Assembly: GCA_016709545.1 (NCBI GenBank)
Contig: JADJMO010000017.1
Location: forward strand, 26,833-90,832
DNA: 64,000 nucleotides
From: Myxococcales bacterium
GTDB lineage: Bacteria; Myxococcota_A; Polyangia; Polyangiales; JADJMO01
Direction of reading: 5' to 3'
The notes under the pieces were generated by a model that saw only the letters and a list, made by a program, of their open reading frames with translations, had not been told where the DNA came from and made no database searches. Below are positions 35,266 through 43,539 of this stretch, piece by piece. A program made the position numbers and the translations under genes. Position 1 is the stretch's first letter, and each line of letters begins with the position of its first letter.

Positions 35266-35489
35266 CCACCGAGAGCGCGCAGGACCTGATCCGCCGGAAT
35301 CCCTGGTTCGCCCTGGCGAATGGCAGCGAGGCCGCGGTCGATCTGCGCGAGCAGTGCGGCTCGCTCGTCGGCGGGCATCTCGTCGAGCGGTTGCTCGGCC
35401 AGGACGAGGTCGACCTCAGTGCCTTCGGGGAACTCGGCAGGCTCGTCGATGACGAACTTCCCGTTCCTGACGGTTGCTCGGACGATCAT
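35262..35489 (-). CDS. Antitoxin of the ParE/RelE-type module
   Basis: A 75-residue protein from ATG 35489. It opens with IVRATVRNGKFVIDEPAEFP, a short beta domain like that seen in antitoxins paired with RelE/ParE toxins in Myxococcota and Cyanobacteria. An acidic C-terminal half follows (DEMPADERAALLAQIDRGLA) that would wrap the toxin. An in-frame start at 35540 exists but adds a basic leader with no homologous look. The stop overlaps the toxin start (ATGA at 35262-35265). Such antitoxins often bind their own promoter, presumably within 35490-35685. Confidence 0.85.
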   Translation of the reverse strand: MIVRATVRNGKFVIDEPAEFPEGTEVDLVLAEQPLDEMPADERAALLAQIDRGLAAIRQGEPGIPADQVLRALGG

Positions 35490-35685
35490 GCCGTTCCTCC
35501 GTCGTGGAGTGTAGCGAGTCGGGGGCGGTCGAGCGACCACCTGGCCAGCCGGCCCGTCGTCTGCACGACTAGCCCAGCGTGACGGACATCCCCGCGCAAC
35601 AAGAAGGCCGGTTCCGCGGCTTTGGCTTTCTGCAGCGTTCAGCGCGCATTGGCTCGACGTCGCGTCGGCGATGCGCGCGGTCGAG

Positions 35686-36320
35686 TCACGAGCGTCGCCT
35701 CAGGATCGCGACTGCCACGTCGTCGTGGAGTTCTCCCGACGCCATGCGAACCGACGCGATCAGCCCGGACGCGGCCGCGTGGAGGTCGACACCACGCGCG
35801 TTCGAGCAGATCGCCTCGGCCGTCGCGTAGTTGAACAAGCCGTCGCTCGCGACGACGAGGGTGCCGTCGAAGTGCGCGCGCACGAAGGGAACCGGCAAGG
35901 CTCGTCCGCTCCCGACCCGTAGCTTCCTCCGCTGGTCTGCCGTGAGGTCGTCGTGCCCCTCGGACTCGATGATCCACGCGCCCGAGTCGCCGCAGCTCGC
36001 GCCGAGGACGCCGCCCTCGGTCACGACCACAACGACGACGGTGGTCTCCCCAGCATGAGGCATCCGCTCGACGTCGTGGTCGAGCTGACGGAGAAGCTCG
36101 AGGAGGATTCGACCCTCGAGAACGTCTCCGGTGTGCTGGCGATCGCCTCGACCACGCCCGTCATCGCGGCTTCCGCCGCGGCCGCGCCCCCGGAGATCCC
36201 AGCCGCGCCGTCCGCGACGACGACGACCAACGCCTGCCCGAGCGCGAGCACGGCAACGCGATCCTCGGTCTTCCCGTCGTGTCGGGGCGAGGCGGTCGCG
36301 ACGGCGGCGATGAAGGGCAT
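35686..36320 (-). pseudogene. PP2C-type protein phosphatase, frameshifted
   Basis: From ATG 36320 the protein reads KTEDRVAVLALGQALVVVVA and DGAAGISGGAAAAEAAMTG, the first metal-binding motifs of PP2C phosphatases. Near 36107 the frame changes: ETFSRVE in one frame continues as LLELLRQLDHDV in another. The rest has GETTVVVVVVTEGGVLGA, CGDSGAW, VVASDGLFNYA and the last motif HDDVAVAIL. The repaired product would be about 210 residues, short but complete for stand-alone bacterial PP2C. It follows the SRPBCC gene by 60 bases on the same strand. One inserted or lost base explains the break. Confidence 0.82.
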
Positions 36321-36380
36321 CGGGGAGCGAGCCGAGAACGCGGCGGTGAGGGGCCGTGTTCCGGGAGGCGACGTCGCCCC

Positions 36381-36887
36381 CTACCCCAGCGTGACGAGCA
36401 CCTCGTCCAGCTGCTCGAACGTCTCGCCCATCCCGTCGTAGGCCCCGGAGGCCAGGGCAGCGTCGCGGACTTCCTTCGAGCGATAGAGCTCGTGCAGGAC
36501 CATCATCGTCTTGCCGTCGCTCTCCTCGAGGGTCACCGTGGTGATGGCGCCATCCTCGCCGCTCTCGTCGTTCGTCCAGACGATTCGCGAGTGCGGTGTC
36601 ACTTCGATGTACTTGCCGAAGAACGCCATCGTCTTCGTGCCGTCGACGTCGAACACGAGCCGGTAGCTGCCGCCGGTACGGATATCCGCCTCGTAGGAGA
36701 GCAGGGCAAGCGGCATCGACTTCGGCACCCACCACCGCTTGAACAGCTCGGGCGTGGTCCACGCCTTGAAGACGAGGCGCGCCGGCGCGTCGAACGTGCG
36801 CGTGACGACGATCTCGCGCTCCGACTTCGGCTCCACCGTCGTGGGGTTCTTCGCGGTGGTGGACTCACTGTCGCTTCTTGCGTTCAT
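36381..36887 (-). CDS. SRPBCC/AHSA1-like protein (copy A)
   Basis: The 168-residue START-like protein has the AHSA1 signature VTRTFDAPARLVFKAWTTPE and LFKRWWVPKSM, then GGSYRLVFDVDG, FFGKYIEVTPHSRIVWTN and the closing GMGETFEQLDEVLVTLG. These helix-grip proteins bind hydrophobic ligands; function is unknown. Its start overlaps the end of the ArsR-type gene by 23 bases, the classic ArsR-SRPBCC pair. A paralogue is encoded at 41703-42218. Confidence 0.92.
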   Translation of the reverse strand: MNARSDSESTTAKNPTTVEPKSEREIVVTRTFDAPARLVFKAWTTPELFKRWWVPKSMPLALLSYEADIRTGGSYRLVFDVDGTKTMAFFGKYIEVTPHSRIVWTNDESGEDGAITTVTLEESDGKTMMVLHELYRSKEVRDAALASGAYDGMGETFEQLDEVLVTLG

Positions 36888-37233
36888 CGACGGTCTTCTC
36901 CTTGCGTTGCAACTCCCCGAGGACCTCGTCCAGCGCGTCGAAGCGCGCGGCCCAGAGCCGGCGGTAGGTGTCCATCCAGGCCGTCTCGGACTCCAGTCGG
37001 CTCGGGCCGAGCCGGCAGGTCCGCACGCGCCCGACCTTCTCGGTCGCGACGAGGCCGGCGCGCTCCAGGACGCCGACGTGCTTCTTCATGCCCGTGAGCG
37101 TCATGTGGAACTTGTCGGCGAGCTCCGTGATCGAAGCGTCTCCACGTCCGAGCTGCGAAAGGACGCCGCGCCGGGTTGCGTCCGAGAGAGCCGCGAACGA
37201 GGCGTCGAGGCGGGCGCTCGATTGGTGAACCAT
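36865..37233 (-). CDS. ArsR-family regulator (copy A)
   Basis: A 122-residue winged-helix repressor. LDASFAALSDATRRGVLSQL, ASITELADKFHMTLTGMKKH (recognition helix), VGVLERAGLVATEKVGRVRT and CRLGPSRL match the ArsR subgroup paired with SRPBCC genes. The metal-binding Cys box of true ArsR is absent, so the signal is probably organic. Start ATG 37233 is 276 bases from the divergent hydrolase gene; the gap probably holds its operator. A paralogue lies at 41360. Confidence 0.93.
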   Translation of the reverse strand: MVHQSSARLDASFAALSDATRRGVLSQLGRGDASITELADKFHMTLTGMKKHVGVLERAGLVATEKVGRVRTCRLGPSRLESETAWMDTYRRLWAARFDALDEVLGELQRKEKTVDERKKRQ

Positions 37234-37509
37234 GCGGTTCCGTTTTAGCGCACGAGGTCGCGATGGGGAAGGACGTCGAGCCGGATCCATCAACGAGCCG
37301 TACGGGCCGTAGGTCGGAGCCCGAAAGAAGTTGGGAGGCGCCGTATGGTCCACGGTCGACACATCTACGGGAGGCAATCCCGCCACGCAGCGACTGCGTC
37401 GGCCCGCGTTGCTTGCGTGAAGGAACCGAGGTGTACGGAAGCGCCCTCTTCGCCGGTGCCGCGGGCCGATGAAAGACGCGCGGGTATCGATGTTGCGACA
37501 GCGCTTGCG

Positions 37510-38327
37510 ATGGATGCCGACGAGGTTCGCGAGCTGACGATTGCCGTGCATGGTCGACCGGCGCGCGTCTTTGCGGGCGGTCGTGGCGAGCCGATGCTTC
37601 TCGTCCACGGAGGTTGGGGCGGGGCCGAGCTCCATTGGGGTGGAGTCTGGGGAGGCTCGTCGAGATGTTCCACGTGATTGCCCCCGATCTTCCTGGCATC
37701 GGACGGACCGACCAGAACGCGCTCGCCTCCGTCGGCGACTACGCCCGATGGCTCGACGCGCTCCTGGGCGCGCTCGACATCCCCAGCGCGTGGTGTGTCG
37801 GCAACTCGTTCGGCGCGTCCGTCGTCTGCCGCTTGGCGAGTGACTACCGCACACGGTGTCGTGGGCTCGTGCTGGTCAACGGCATTCCGTTGCCCAGCAC
37901 GCCACCGGTGCTCCGATGGATGGGGCAACGCCCGCTCGCGCGTCGTCTGATACGCGCGGTCCAGAAGCGGGTCGCGTACAGTCCGTCGGCGCTGGAGCGC
38001 GGCTTCGTCCATCCCTGGAACGTGCCGCCGGAGTTGCAGGCGCTCGTTCGCTCGGAGTCGCCGCCGCAGCTCGATGCGTTCGTCGACATCCTGGTCCACG
38101 GTGGCTCGCCGCGGCCGGTCGGTCTCGCGCCGCTTCTCTTGTGGGGTGAAGGCGATCAGTTGCCCGGCACGAGCGCGAGCGCCGCCCGAAGACTCCAGAC
38201 GTCGTGGCCCGGCGCCACGCTGACGTTCGTACCCGACGCCGGCCACATGCCCCAGGTGGAGAACCCCGCGGCGTTCGTCGGAGCGCTCGGATCGTTCGTG
38301 GAGAAGGCTCGACGGCAAGCCGCATGA
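37510..38327 (+). pseudogene. Alpha/beta hydrolase, frameshifted
   Basis: ATG 37510 gives MDADEVRELTIAVHGRPARV then EPMLLVHGGWGGAELHWGG, the oxyanion region. Near 37655 one base is missing: GTCTGGGGAGG reads VWGGSS in the first frame and GRLVEMFHVIAPDLPGIG in the second. The remainder has GNSFGA (nucleophile), LLLWGEGDQLP (acid) and DAGHMPQ (base), ending at 38327. The 818-base span is two over a multiple of three, matching a single deletion. The intact product would be about 272 residues, related to meta-cleavage product hydrolases. Confidence 0.85.
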
Positions 38328-38497
38328 CACGAGGCTTCCGGATTGGACGCTTGTCGCGCGTAGCTCGCTTCGATGCGACTTGGCTGAAGCGGCGGCTGCG
38401 CAGTGAATCCGATCGACGGGACCGTCGCTCGCTTCCGAGGGTTGCCCAAGCGCCTGTCGGGCGACAGAGGGGGAGCCGCCAGGGGTATGCTCGGCGC

Positions 38498-38785
38498 GTG
38501 CACATTGTCCGCCTCGTGTTCGCCCTGGCGCTCGGCGCAGTGTTCGTGCTGGTCGCGCTCGGCAACTCCCTCGGGATGCTCTTGGCGCTGCGGCGCAAGC
38601 GCGCCGAGGGCTCACCGGGCGGCGTCTCTTTCGTTCCGTTCCTCGGAGGTGTCGCCGGTGCGTTGGCGTGCGTCGTCGCGCCTGTCCACGGTGTCGCCCG
38701 CTGGGCGTGGCTTCCGCTCCTCGTCGATTTCGGCTGTGCGCCGCTGCTGACATGGACCGCCATCGCCACGGCGCGCCGACGGTGA
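38498..38785 (+). CDS. Small membrane protein
   Basis: A 95-residue protein from GTG 38498. Three hydrophobic helices are seen: LVFALALGAVFVLVALGNSL, FVPFLGGVAGALACVVAPV and WAWLPLLVDFGCAPLLTWTA, with a basic loop RRKRAEGSPGG between the first two. The longer open frame upstream lacks a hydrophobic start and I regard it as chance. Function unknown. It ends 9 bases from a convergent gene. Confidence 0.65.
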   Translation: MHIVRLVFALALGAVFVLVALGNSLGMLLALRRKRAEGSPGGVSFVPFLGGVAGALACVVAPVHGVARWAWLPLLVDFGCAPLLTWTAIATARRR

Positions 38786-38794
38786 GTCCGCCGG

Positions 38795-41149
38795 TCAGTC
38801 GTTCTTGCCCGCACGACGACGAACGCGACGACACACGATGAGGAGCCAGCCGAGGGCTGCCGCACCCCCGCCGATGGCCTGCTGCTGCCCGACCACGGTG
38901 CACCCACAGCCGCCGCTCGAGCCCGCGGGCGCATCGACGCCAGCGCAGACGCCGTCCCTGCAGACGCTGTTGACGTCGCAGTCTGCATTCTTGGTGCACA
39001 CGGTCGGACAGAGACCGTCCACGCAGAGGAAGGGGGCGCAGGAGACGGTGCTCTGCGGGGCGCAGCTCCCCTTGCCGTCGCACGCCTTGGAGACGGCGTT
39101 CGTGCCCTCACAGGTCGACGCGCACTTTCCGCCTGCTGCTGGGTACACGCACTTCTGCGTATCGACGCCATCGCACTTGCCCGCGCACTCGGCGGAGTCG
39201 CCGCACTTCGGACGGGAACCGTGCGGCGCGCCGCTGACCACGGCGCACGTTCCGACCTTGCTCCCCAGGTCGCACGCCTGACACTGGCCGTCGCACGCGA
39301 CGTTGCAGCAGACACCATCGGTGCAGAAGCCGCTGATGCACTCTCCCGCGCCGCCGCACGCGGCGCCGTCGGCCTTCGTTCCCGGAGGTGCGTCGACGAC
39401 CGCGTCGGTCGCCCCCGTATCGAGGCCTGTGTCGACGGGACCGGTGTCCGTGGGACCGGCGTCGCCACCGCCGCAGATCCCGCCGACGCACACGCCGCTC
39501 GCGCACTGCACGCTCTTGGTGCAGCCACCGCCGTTGGCGGTCGACACGTAGAGCTCCGCGGTCGTGTCGCCGAAGGACGTGTTCGACGAGCCCATTGCGA
39601 GGACGCTGCCGCCACCCAGCGATACGGCGAGGCGCGCCTTGATCGAAGTCGGCGGGCCGGCGATCCAGGTGTTCGTCTCGCTGTCGAAGAGCTGCACGTC
39701 CTCGCTGGACATCGAGCTGACGAAGGCGCCGCCAGGGAGTGGGAGGCCGTAACCGTCGCTGGCCGTGGGCTTCGTCGGCGCCGCCGACCACTTCGCGGTG
39801 GTCGGGTCGAAGAACTCGGCGAAGGACATGGAGCCACTCGCGCCCGAGCCACCGGCCACCAGGAGCTTGCCCGTCGGCAACACGACGGCGGCGAACACGT
39901 CGCGAGGTGAGGCCATCGAGGGCCCTGCCGTCCAGGTCTTGGCGGTGAGGTCGTAGACGTCGACGCTCGCGACCGACCCCGCCGCGCCGCGACCGCCGAT
40001 CACGTAGGCCTTGCCACCGAAGACGACGGCGTGGCCGTAGGCGCGTGCGTTCGACAGCGCCCCAGCGCTCGTCCACGAGCTCGTAGCCTCGTCGTAGATC
40101 TCCGCCGTCGAGAGGAAGCCGAAAGCGTTGTAGCCACCCGCGAGCAGGAACTTCCCGCCGCCGAGCGCCACGAAGGCGCCGTATCCGCGGCGATCGCTCA
40201 GCACGCCGGCCGGCGACCAGGCATCGGTGCTCGGGCTGTAGGCCTCGCACGTCGAGTTGCTGTTCGACCCGCACACGACGACATTCCCGCCAGAGACGAA
40301 CGCTGCGTGACCTTCGCGCTGCGTGCTCATGGGCGCTGTCGTCTTCCAGGTCTTGCTCACGGGGTCCCAGAGCTCGGCCACACAGGTCGCGCCGACACCA
40401 CCGGCAACCTGACCACCGGCAACGAGCACCTTGCCGCTCGGCAAGAGGGTCGCGGTGCGGCCGAATCCGTGTTGCGACACGAGCGGCCCGGTTGCGGACC
40501 ACGTGGGGTCGACCACGATGGGAGCGACCAGCTGGCTCCCGTCACCGACGAGCTCGAGCTCCTTCCCGTCCCAGTGCGGCGTGAGGTAGACACGGTCACC
40601 GTGCGCATCGACGGCGAAGGCCGGCGAAGAGCGGAAGACCACTTTTCGGTCCTAGTCGACGACTTCGATCCCTGACGACTGCACGCGCACCTCGTGCACG
40701 GACGGGCCGAGCTCGACGGCGTAGCGCAGGCGGATCGGGCCAGCCTTGCGCAGTACGCGCAACTCCTCGACCGACGACGGCCCTGCGACCCAGAGTACAT
40801 CGCCCGTCGTGTCGGCGTTCCGATAGACGACGGCCTTCGTCTCGGCCTCGCCCGGCACATCCACGAGATCGCGTGTTCGCAACCGCAGCCAAGTCGTGGG
40901 CCGGGAGGGAATCGACAGCTCGATCGCGCCGCTCGCCGTGCGCGGGAGCTGGACCACAATCGCGTCCGCACCCATCGAGTTCGCCGACGCAGGTCGGAAG
41001 CGGTTCGTCTCCACGCTCCAGCCCACGGTGCGCTCGAACGCAGCAGGGTAGACCCGCTGGGCGACCTCCACGGCGTCGGCGGCCTGACCACGATCACAGC
41101 TGACCATCGCGAGCGGCAAACACGCGAGACCAAGGATGCGCGCCTTCAT
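38795..41149 (-). pseudogene. Kelch-type surface protein with MYXO-CTERM-like tail, interrupted by an in-frame amber codon
   Basis: From ATG 41149 a signal (RILGLACLPLAMVSC) opens a protein that reads SSGIEVVD, then TAG at 40652-40654, then DRKVVFRSSPAFAVDAHG in the same frame. Both parts belong together: the N-terminal part lacks a domain end and the C-terminal part lacks a signal. Beyond lie Kelch-like blades (FGRTATLLPSGKVLVAGG, GYGAFVALGGGKFLLAGG), a Thr/Asp linker and a Cys-rich region (CDGQCQACDLGSKVGTCAVV). The tail GGCGCTVVG...AALGWLLIVCRRVRRR is like the MYXO-CTERM sorting signal. Length if read through is about 784 residues. A point error is the simplest reason for the TAG; no sign of amber recoding is present. 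Confidence 0.82.
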
Positions 41150-41359
41150 GTCCCCCTCCTCGATTGAGGGCACAGTCTAGCCGGAACACTCTCTTCCTGC
41201 CGAGCGACTGCGGTTGCGATGAGCTACGAACACGCGCCCTCGGTCGCGCGAACGTGCTCCGTGTCACGCCTCACACGTGGTGTCCGTCGTGACGACCGAC
41301 AGGCTCGCGGCAGTCTCCCCTTGCGCGGGTCCGCCCTCTCGCGCTACACACTGAACTAG

Positions 41360-41719
41360 ATGGTTCAGTTTGAGAGAGCCCGCCTGGACGCCTCGTTCTT
41401 CGCCCTCTCCGACGGCACCCGCCGCGGTGTCCTGGAGCAGCTGGGGCGTGCCGACGCGTCCATCACCGACCTCGCCGAGCGGTTCCACATGACCCTCACC
41501 GGCATGCGCAAGCACGTGGGCGTCCTCGAGGAGGCGGGGCTCGTCTGCACCGCGAAGGTCGGTCGCGTGCGCACCTGCCGGCTCGGGCCCCGACAGCTCG
41601 CCGAGGAGATCGCCTGGCTCGAGCGCCGCCGGCGGCACTGGACCCCCCGCTTCGATCAGTTGGATGACGTTCTAGAGGAACTGACACGAAAGGACACGGT
41701 CGATGAACGCAAGCAATGA
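41360..41719 (+). CDS. ArsR-family regulator (copy B)
   Basis: A 119-residue winged-helix protein closely similar to the regulator at 36865-37233: LDASFFALSDGTRRGVLEQL, ASITDLAERFHMTLTGMRKH, GRVRTCRLGPRQL. No metal-binding Cys box. It overlaps the following SRPBCC gene by 17 bases, the same arrangement as copy A. The 210-base gap before it, shared with the divergent Kelch gene, should contain its operator. Confidence 0.93.
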   Translation: MVQFERARLDASFFALSDGTRRGVLEQLGRADASITDLAERFHMTLTGMRKHVGVLEEAGLVCTAKVGRVRTCRLGPRQLAEEIAWLERRRRHWTPRFDQLDDVLEELTRKDTVDERKQ

Positions 41720-42218
41720 GCTCACCCCGATGAAGAACCCCACGACTTCGGAGCGAACGTCCGAGCGCGAGCTCGTCGTCACCCGCACCTTCAAGGCCCC
41801 GCCGCGCGTCGTGTTCGACGCGTGGACCAAGCCCGACCTGTTCAAGCGGTGGTGGGCGCCGAAGTCCTTCCCCATCTCCATGGTGGGCTGCGAGATGGAC
41901 GTTCGGGTGGGCGGCGGCTACCGGTTGACGTTCGTGGCCAACGCCGACCCTTCGAAGCCGATGGACTTCTTCGGCAAGTACCTCGAGGTCGTCCCCGCGA
42001 CACGCCTGGTCTGGACCAACGACGAGAGCGACGCCGGCGTGATCACCACGGTGACCCTCGAGGAGAAGGACGGCAAGACGCTGCTCGTCATGCACGACCG
42101 CTATCCCTCGAAGGAGGCGCTCGACGAGGCCATCGCCTCCGGCAGCTGCAGCGGGACGACGGAGACGTTCGAGCAACTCGACGAGGTGCTCGTCACCACG
42201 CGCGCGTCGACTTCCTGA
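41703..42218 (+). CDS. SRPBCC/AHSA1-like protein (copy B)
   Basis: A 171-residue START-like protein with VTRTFKAPPRVVFDAWTKPD, LFKRWWAPKSF, VGGGYRLTFVANAD, FFGKYLEVVPATRLVWTNDE and the end TTETFEQLDEVLVTT. It is the paralogue of the protein at 36381-36887 and has the same coupling to an ArsR gene. Ligand and function are unknown. The presence of two complete cassettes argues for duplication and divergence of ligand range. Confidence 0.92.
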   Translation: MNASNELTPMKNPTTSERTSERELVVTRTFKAPPRVVFDAWTKPDLFKRWWAPKSFPISMVGCEMDVRVGGGYRLTFVANADPSKPMDFFGKYLEVVPATRLVWTNDESDAGVITTVTLEEKDGKTLLVMHDRYPSKEALDEAIASGSCSGTTETFEQLDEVLVTTRASTS

Positions 42219-42468
42219 CCTCGTATTGGGCGATAGCGAGGTGTGAGCACTCCCGAGCACGCGCCCACGAGAACACCCCATCCGGGCCCGACGTTGCTGC
42301 GCCCGCGGCGGCTCGTCGGGCGGGACCGCGAGATCCGAGACGCGTCTGCCCGCGCCCACCCCGCTGGAACTGTCGTCCCCCCGCCATGGTCGACGATTGT
42401 GGCGGCTCGGCAGGTGTCGCTACATGCACGATGGACGAGCGCGGCGATCGGAGGGACCTTCGCCGCCA

Positions 42469-42714
42469 GTGAGCCGGCTGCTGGACAGACTTCGGCGAGT
42501 GTTCCGGAAGCGCTGCGCGCGCTGCGGCGAGCGCGCACTGACGATGCGCAACTGGATCCGTGCCACGTGCGTGGACGACCACGGGCGCCGGTATCCAGAC
42601 TCGTGGACCTACTACGAGTGCGTCTCCTGCGGGGCTCGCTCCAAGTGGTACGTCGACGGCCGGATCGAAGAGCCTTCGGAAGCCGAATGGAGCCAGCACT
42701 GCGGTCCCAGGTGA
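42469..42714 (+). CDS. Small zinc-ribbon protein
   Basis: An 81-residue protein that I start at GTG 42469 (GGAGGG at 42451-42456 upstream); an in-frame ATG at 42424 is possible. It has two Cys pairs, RCARCGERAL and YECVSCGARSKW, separated by about 32 residues, forming a likely zinc ribbon. A basic N-terminal helix (RLLDRLRRVFRKR) precedes them. It is followed after 4 bases by another orphan gene on the same strand. I do not recognise a family. Confidence 0.65.
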   Translation: MSRLLDRLRRVFRKRCARCGERALTMRNWIRATCVDDHGRRYPDSWTYYECVSCGARSKWYVDGRIEEPSEAEWSQHCGPR

Positions 42715-42718
42715 TCCC

Positions 42719-43195
42719 ATGACCCCAGCTCTCGCCGCGGCCCTCGAAGTGGAGAACCAAGCCGGCGCTCCCAGGCTCGGAGCTGCCTACGTCCTGCTGC
42801 GTGATGCCTGGACCCAGGGCAGCCGAGACCGGGACCTAGTCCTCCACCTGCTGTTCCTCGCCTGGTACTCCGCCGTGGAGCCACCCCACCTCACGGGCTT
42901 CGAGCCAGACGCGGTCTCGAAGGACGACCTCGACGACATCCTGCGCTGCGTGCTCGACACTCTTCTCGGCGACCCCACCGAATGCAAGGACGCCGAGGTG
43001 CTGTTCGTCGTGGGAGTGATGGCCCAGGTGGCTGCCTGGTCGTTCGGCGACGAAGCCGAGTGGGACGCTCGCAGCCGACTGTATCGGTCGCGGTATCGTG
43101 AGCTCGCGCCGAGTGGACTCGGCGCCGGGGTCTTCGCGGGTCGAGGCGTGTACGGCGCCTACTTCGCGAACTGGGTCACGCGAGTGGGCTCCTGA
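42719..43195 (+). CDS. Hypothetical soluble protein
   Basis: A 158-residue helical protein from ATG 42719 (MTPALAAALEVENQAGAPRL), 4 bases after the zinc-ribbon gene. It contains LVLHLLFLAWYSAVEPPHLT and VLFVVGVMAQVAAWSFGDEA, but no signal peptide or known motif. Its size, lack of catalytic residues and place beside other short orphans would fit an immunity-type or small regulatory protein, but this is only a guess. Confidence 0.7.
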   Translation: MTPALAAALEVENQAGAPRLGAAYVLLRDAWTQGSRDRDLVLHLLFLAWYSAVEPPHLTGFEPDAVSKDDLDDILRCVLDTLLGDPTECKDAEVLFVVGVMAQVAAWSFGDEAEWDARSRLYRSRYRELAPSGLGAGVFAGRGVYGAYFANWVTRVGS

Positions 43196-43215
43196 TCCTG
43201 AGTGTTGATCGTGCC

Positions 43216-43494
43216 TCAGGGATCGGTCGCCTCCGCGACCGCGAGCCACTCGCAGACCAGCGCGTTCAAGTGCTGCCACCCGGTCCCGTCGTGGTGATCG
43301 GCGAGGCGCGTCTCGAGGAGTGCTCGAACGTGGTCTCGCGTCGTCCGATCCGTCGAGCCCTCGTCGACCAGAACGGCGATCTCCACGGCCACTCGCCACT
43401 CGGGAAGGAAGCTTGGATCTTCCTTCGAGAACTGCTCGAAGTAGTCTCGGACCGATCGGATGCCGCCGACGATCTGGCTGAGCGGCCGGGCCAC
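43216..43494 (-). CDS. Hypothetical small protein
   Basis: A 92-residue protein with a GTG start at 43494: ARPLSQIVGGIRSVRDYFEQ, FLPEWRVAVEIAVLVDEG, HLNALVCEWLAVAEATDP. The composition is that of a folded, acidic helical protein. It converges with the 158-residue orphan gene (20-base gap) and starts 45 bases downstream of the monooxygenase stop on the same strand. I do not recognise it. Confidence 0.62.
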   Translation of the reverse strand: MARPLSQIVGGIRSVRDYFEQFSKEDPSFLPEWRVAVEIAVLVDEGSTDRTTRDHVRALLETRLADHHDGTGWQHLNALVCEWLAVAEATDP

Positions 43495-43539
43495 TCGGGG
43501 AGTCTACATCCACAGACTCGTCCGTACGCGAGCGTGGCC

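Noticed and set aside
40652..40654. Pyrrolysine or suppressed amber in the Kelch protein
   Set aside because: No hairpin or family tendency supports recoding, and neighbouring genes contain many sequence errors.
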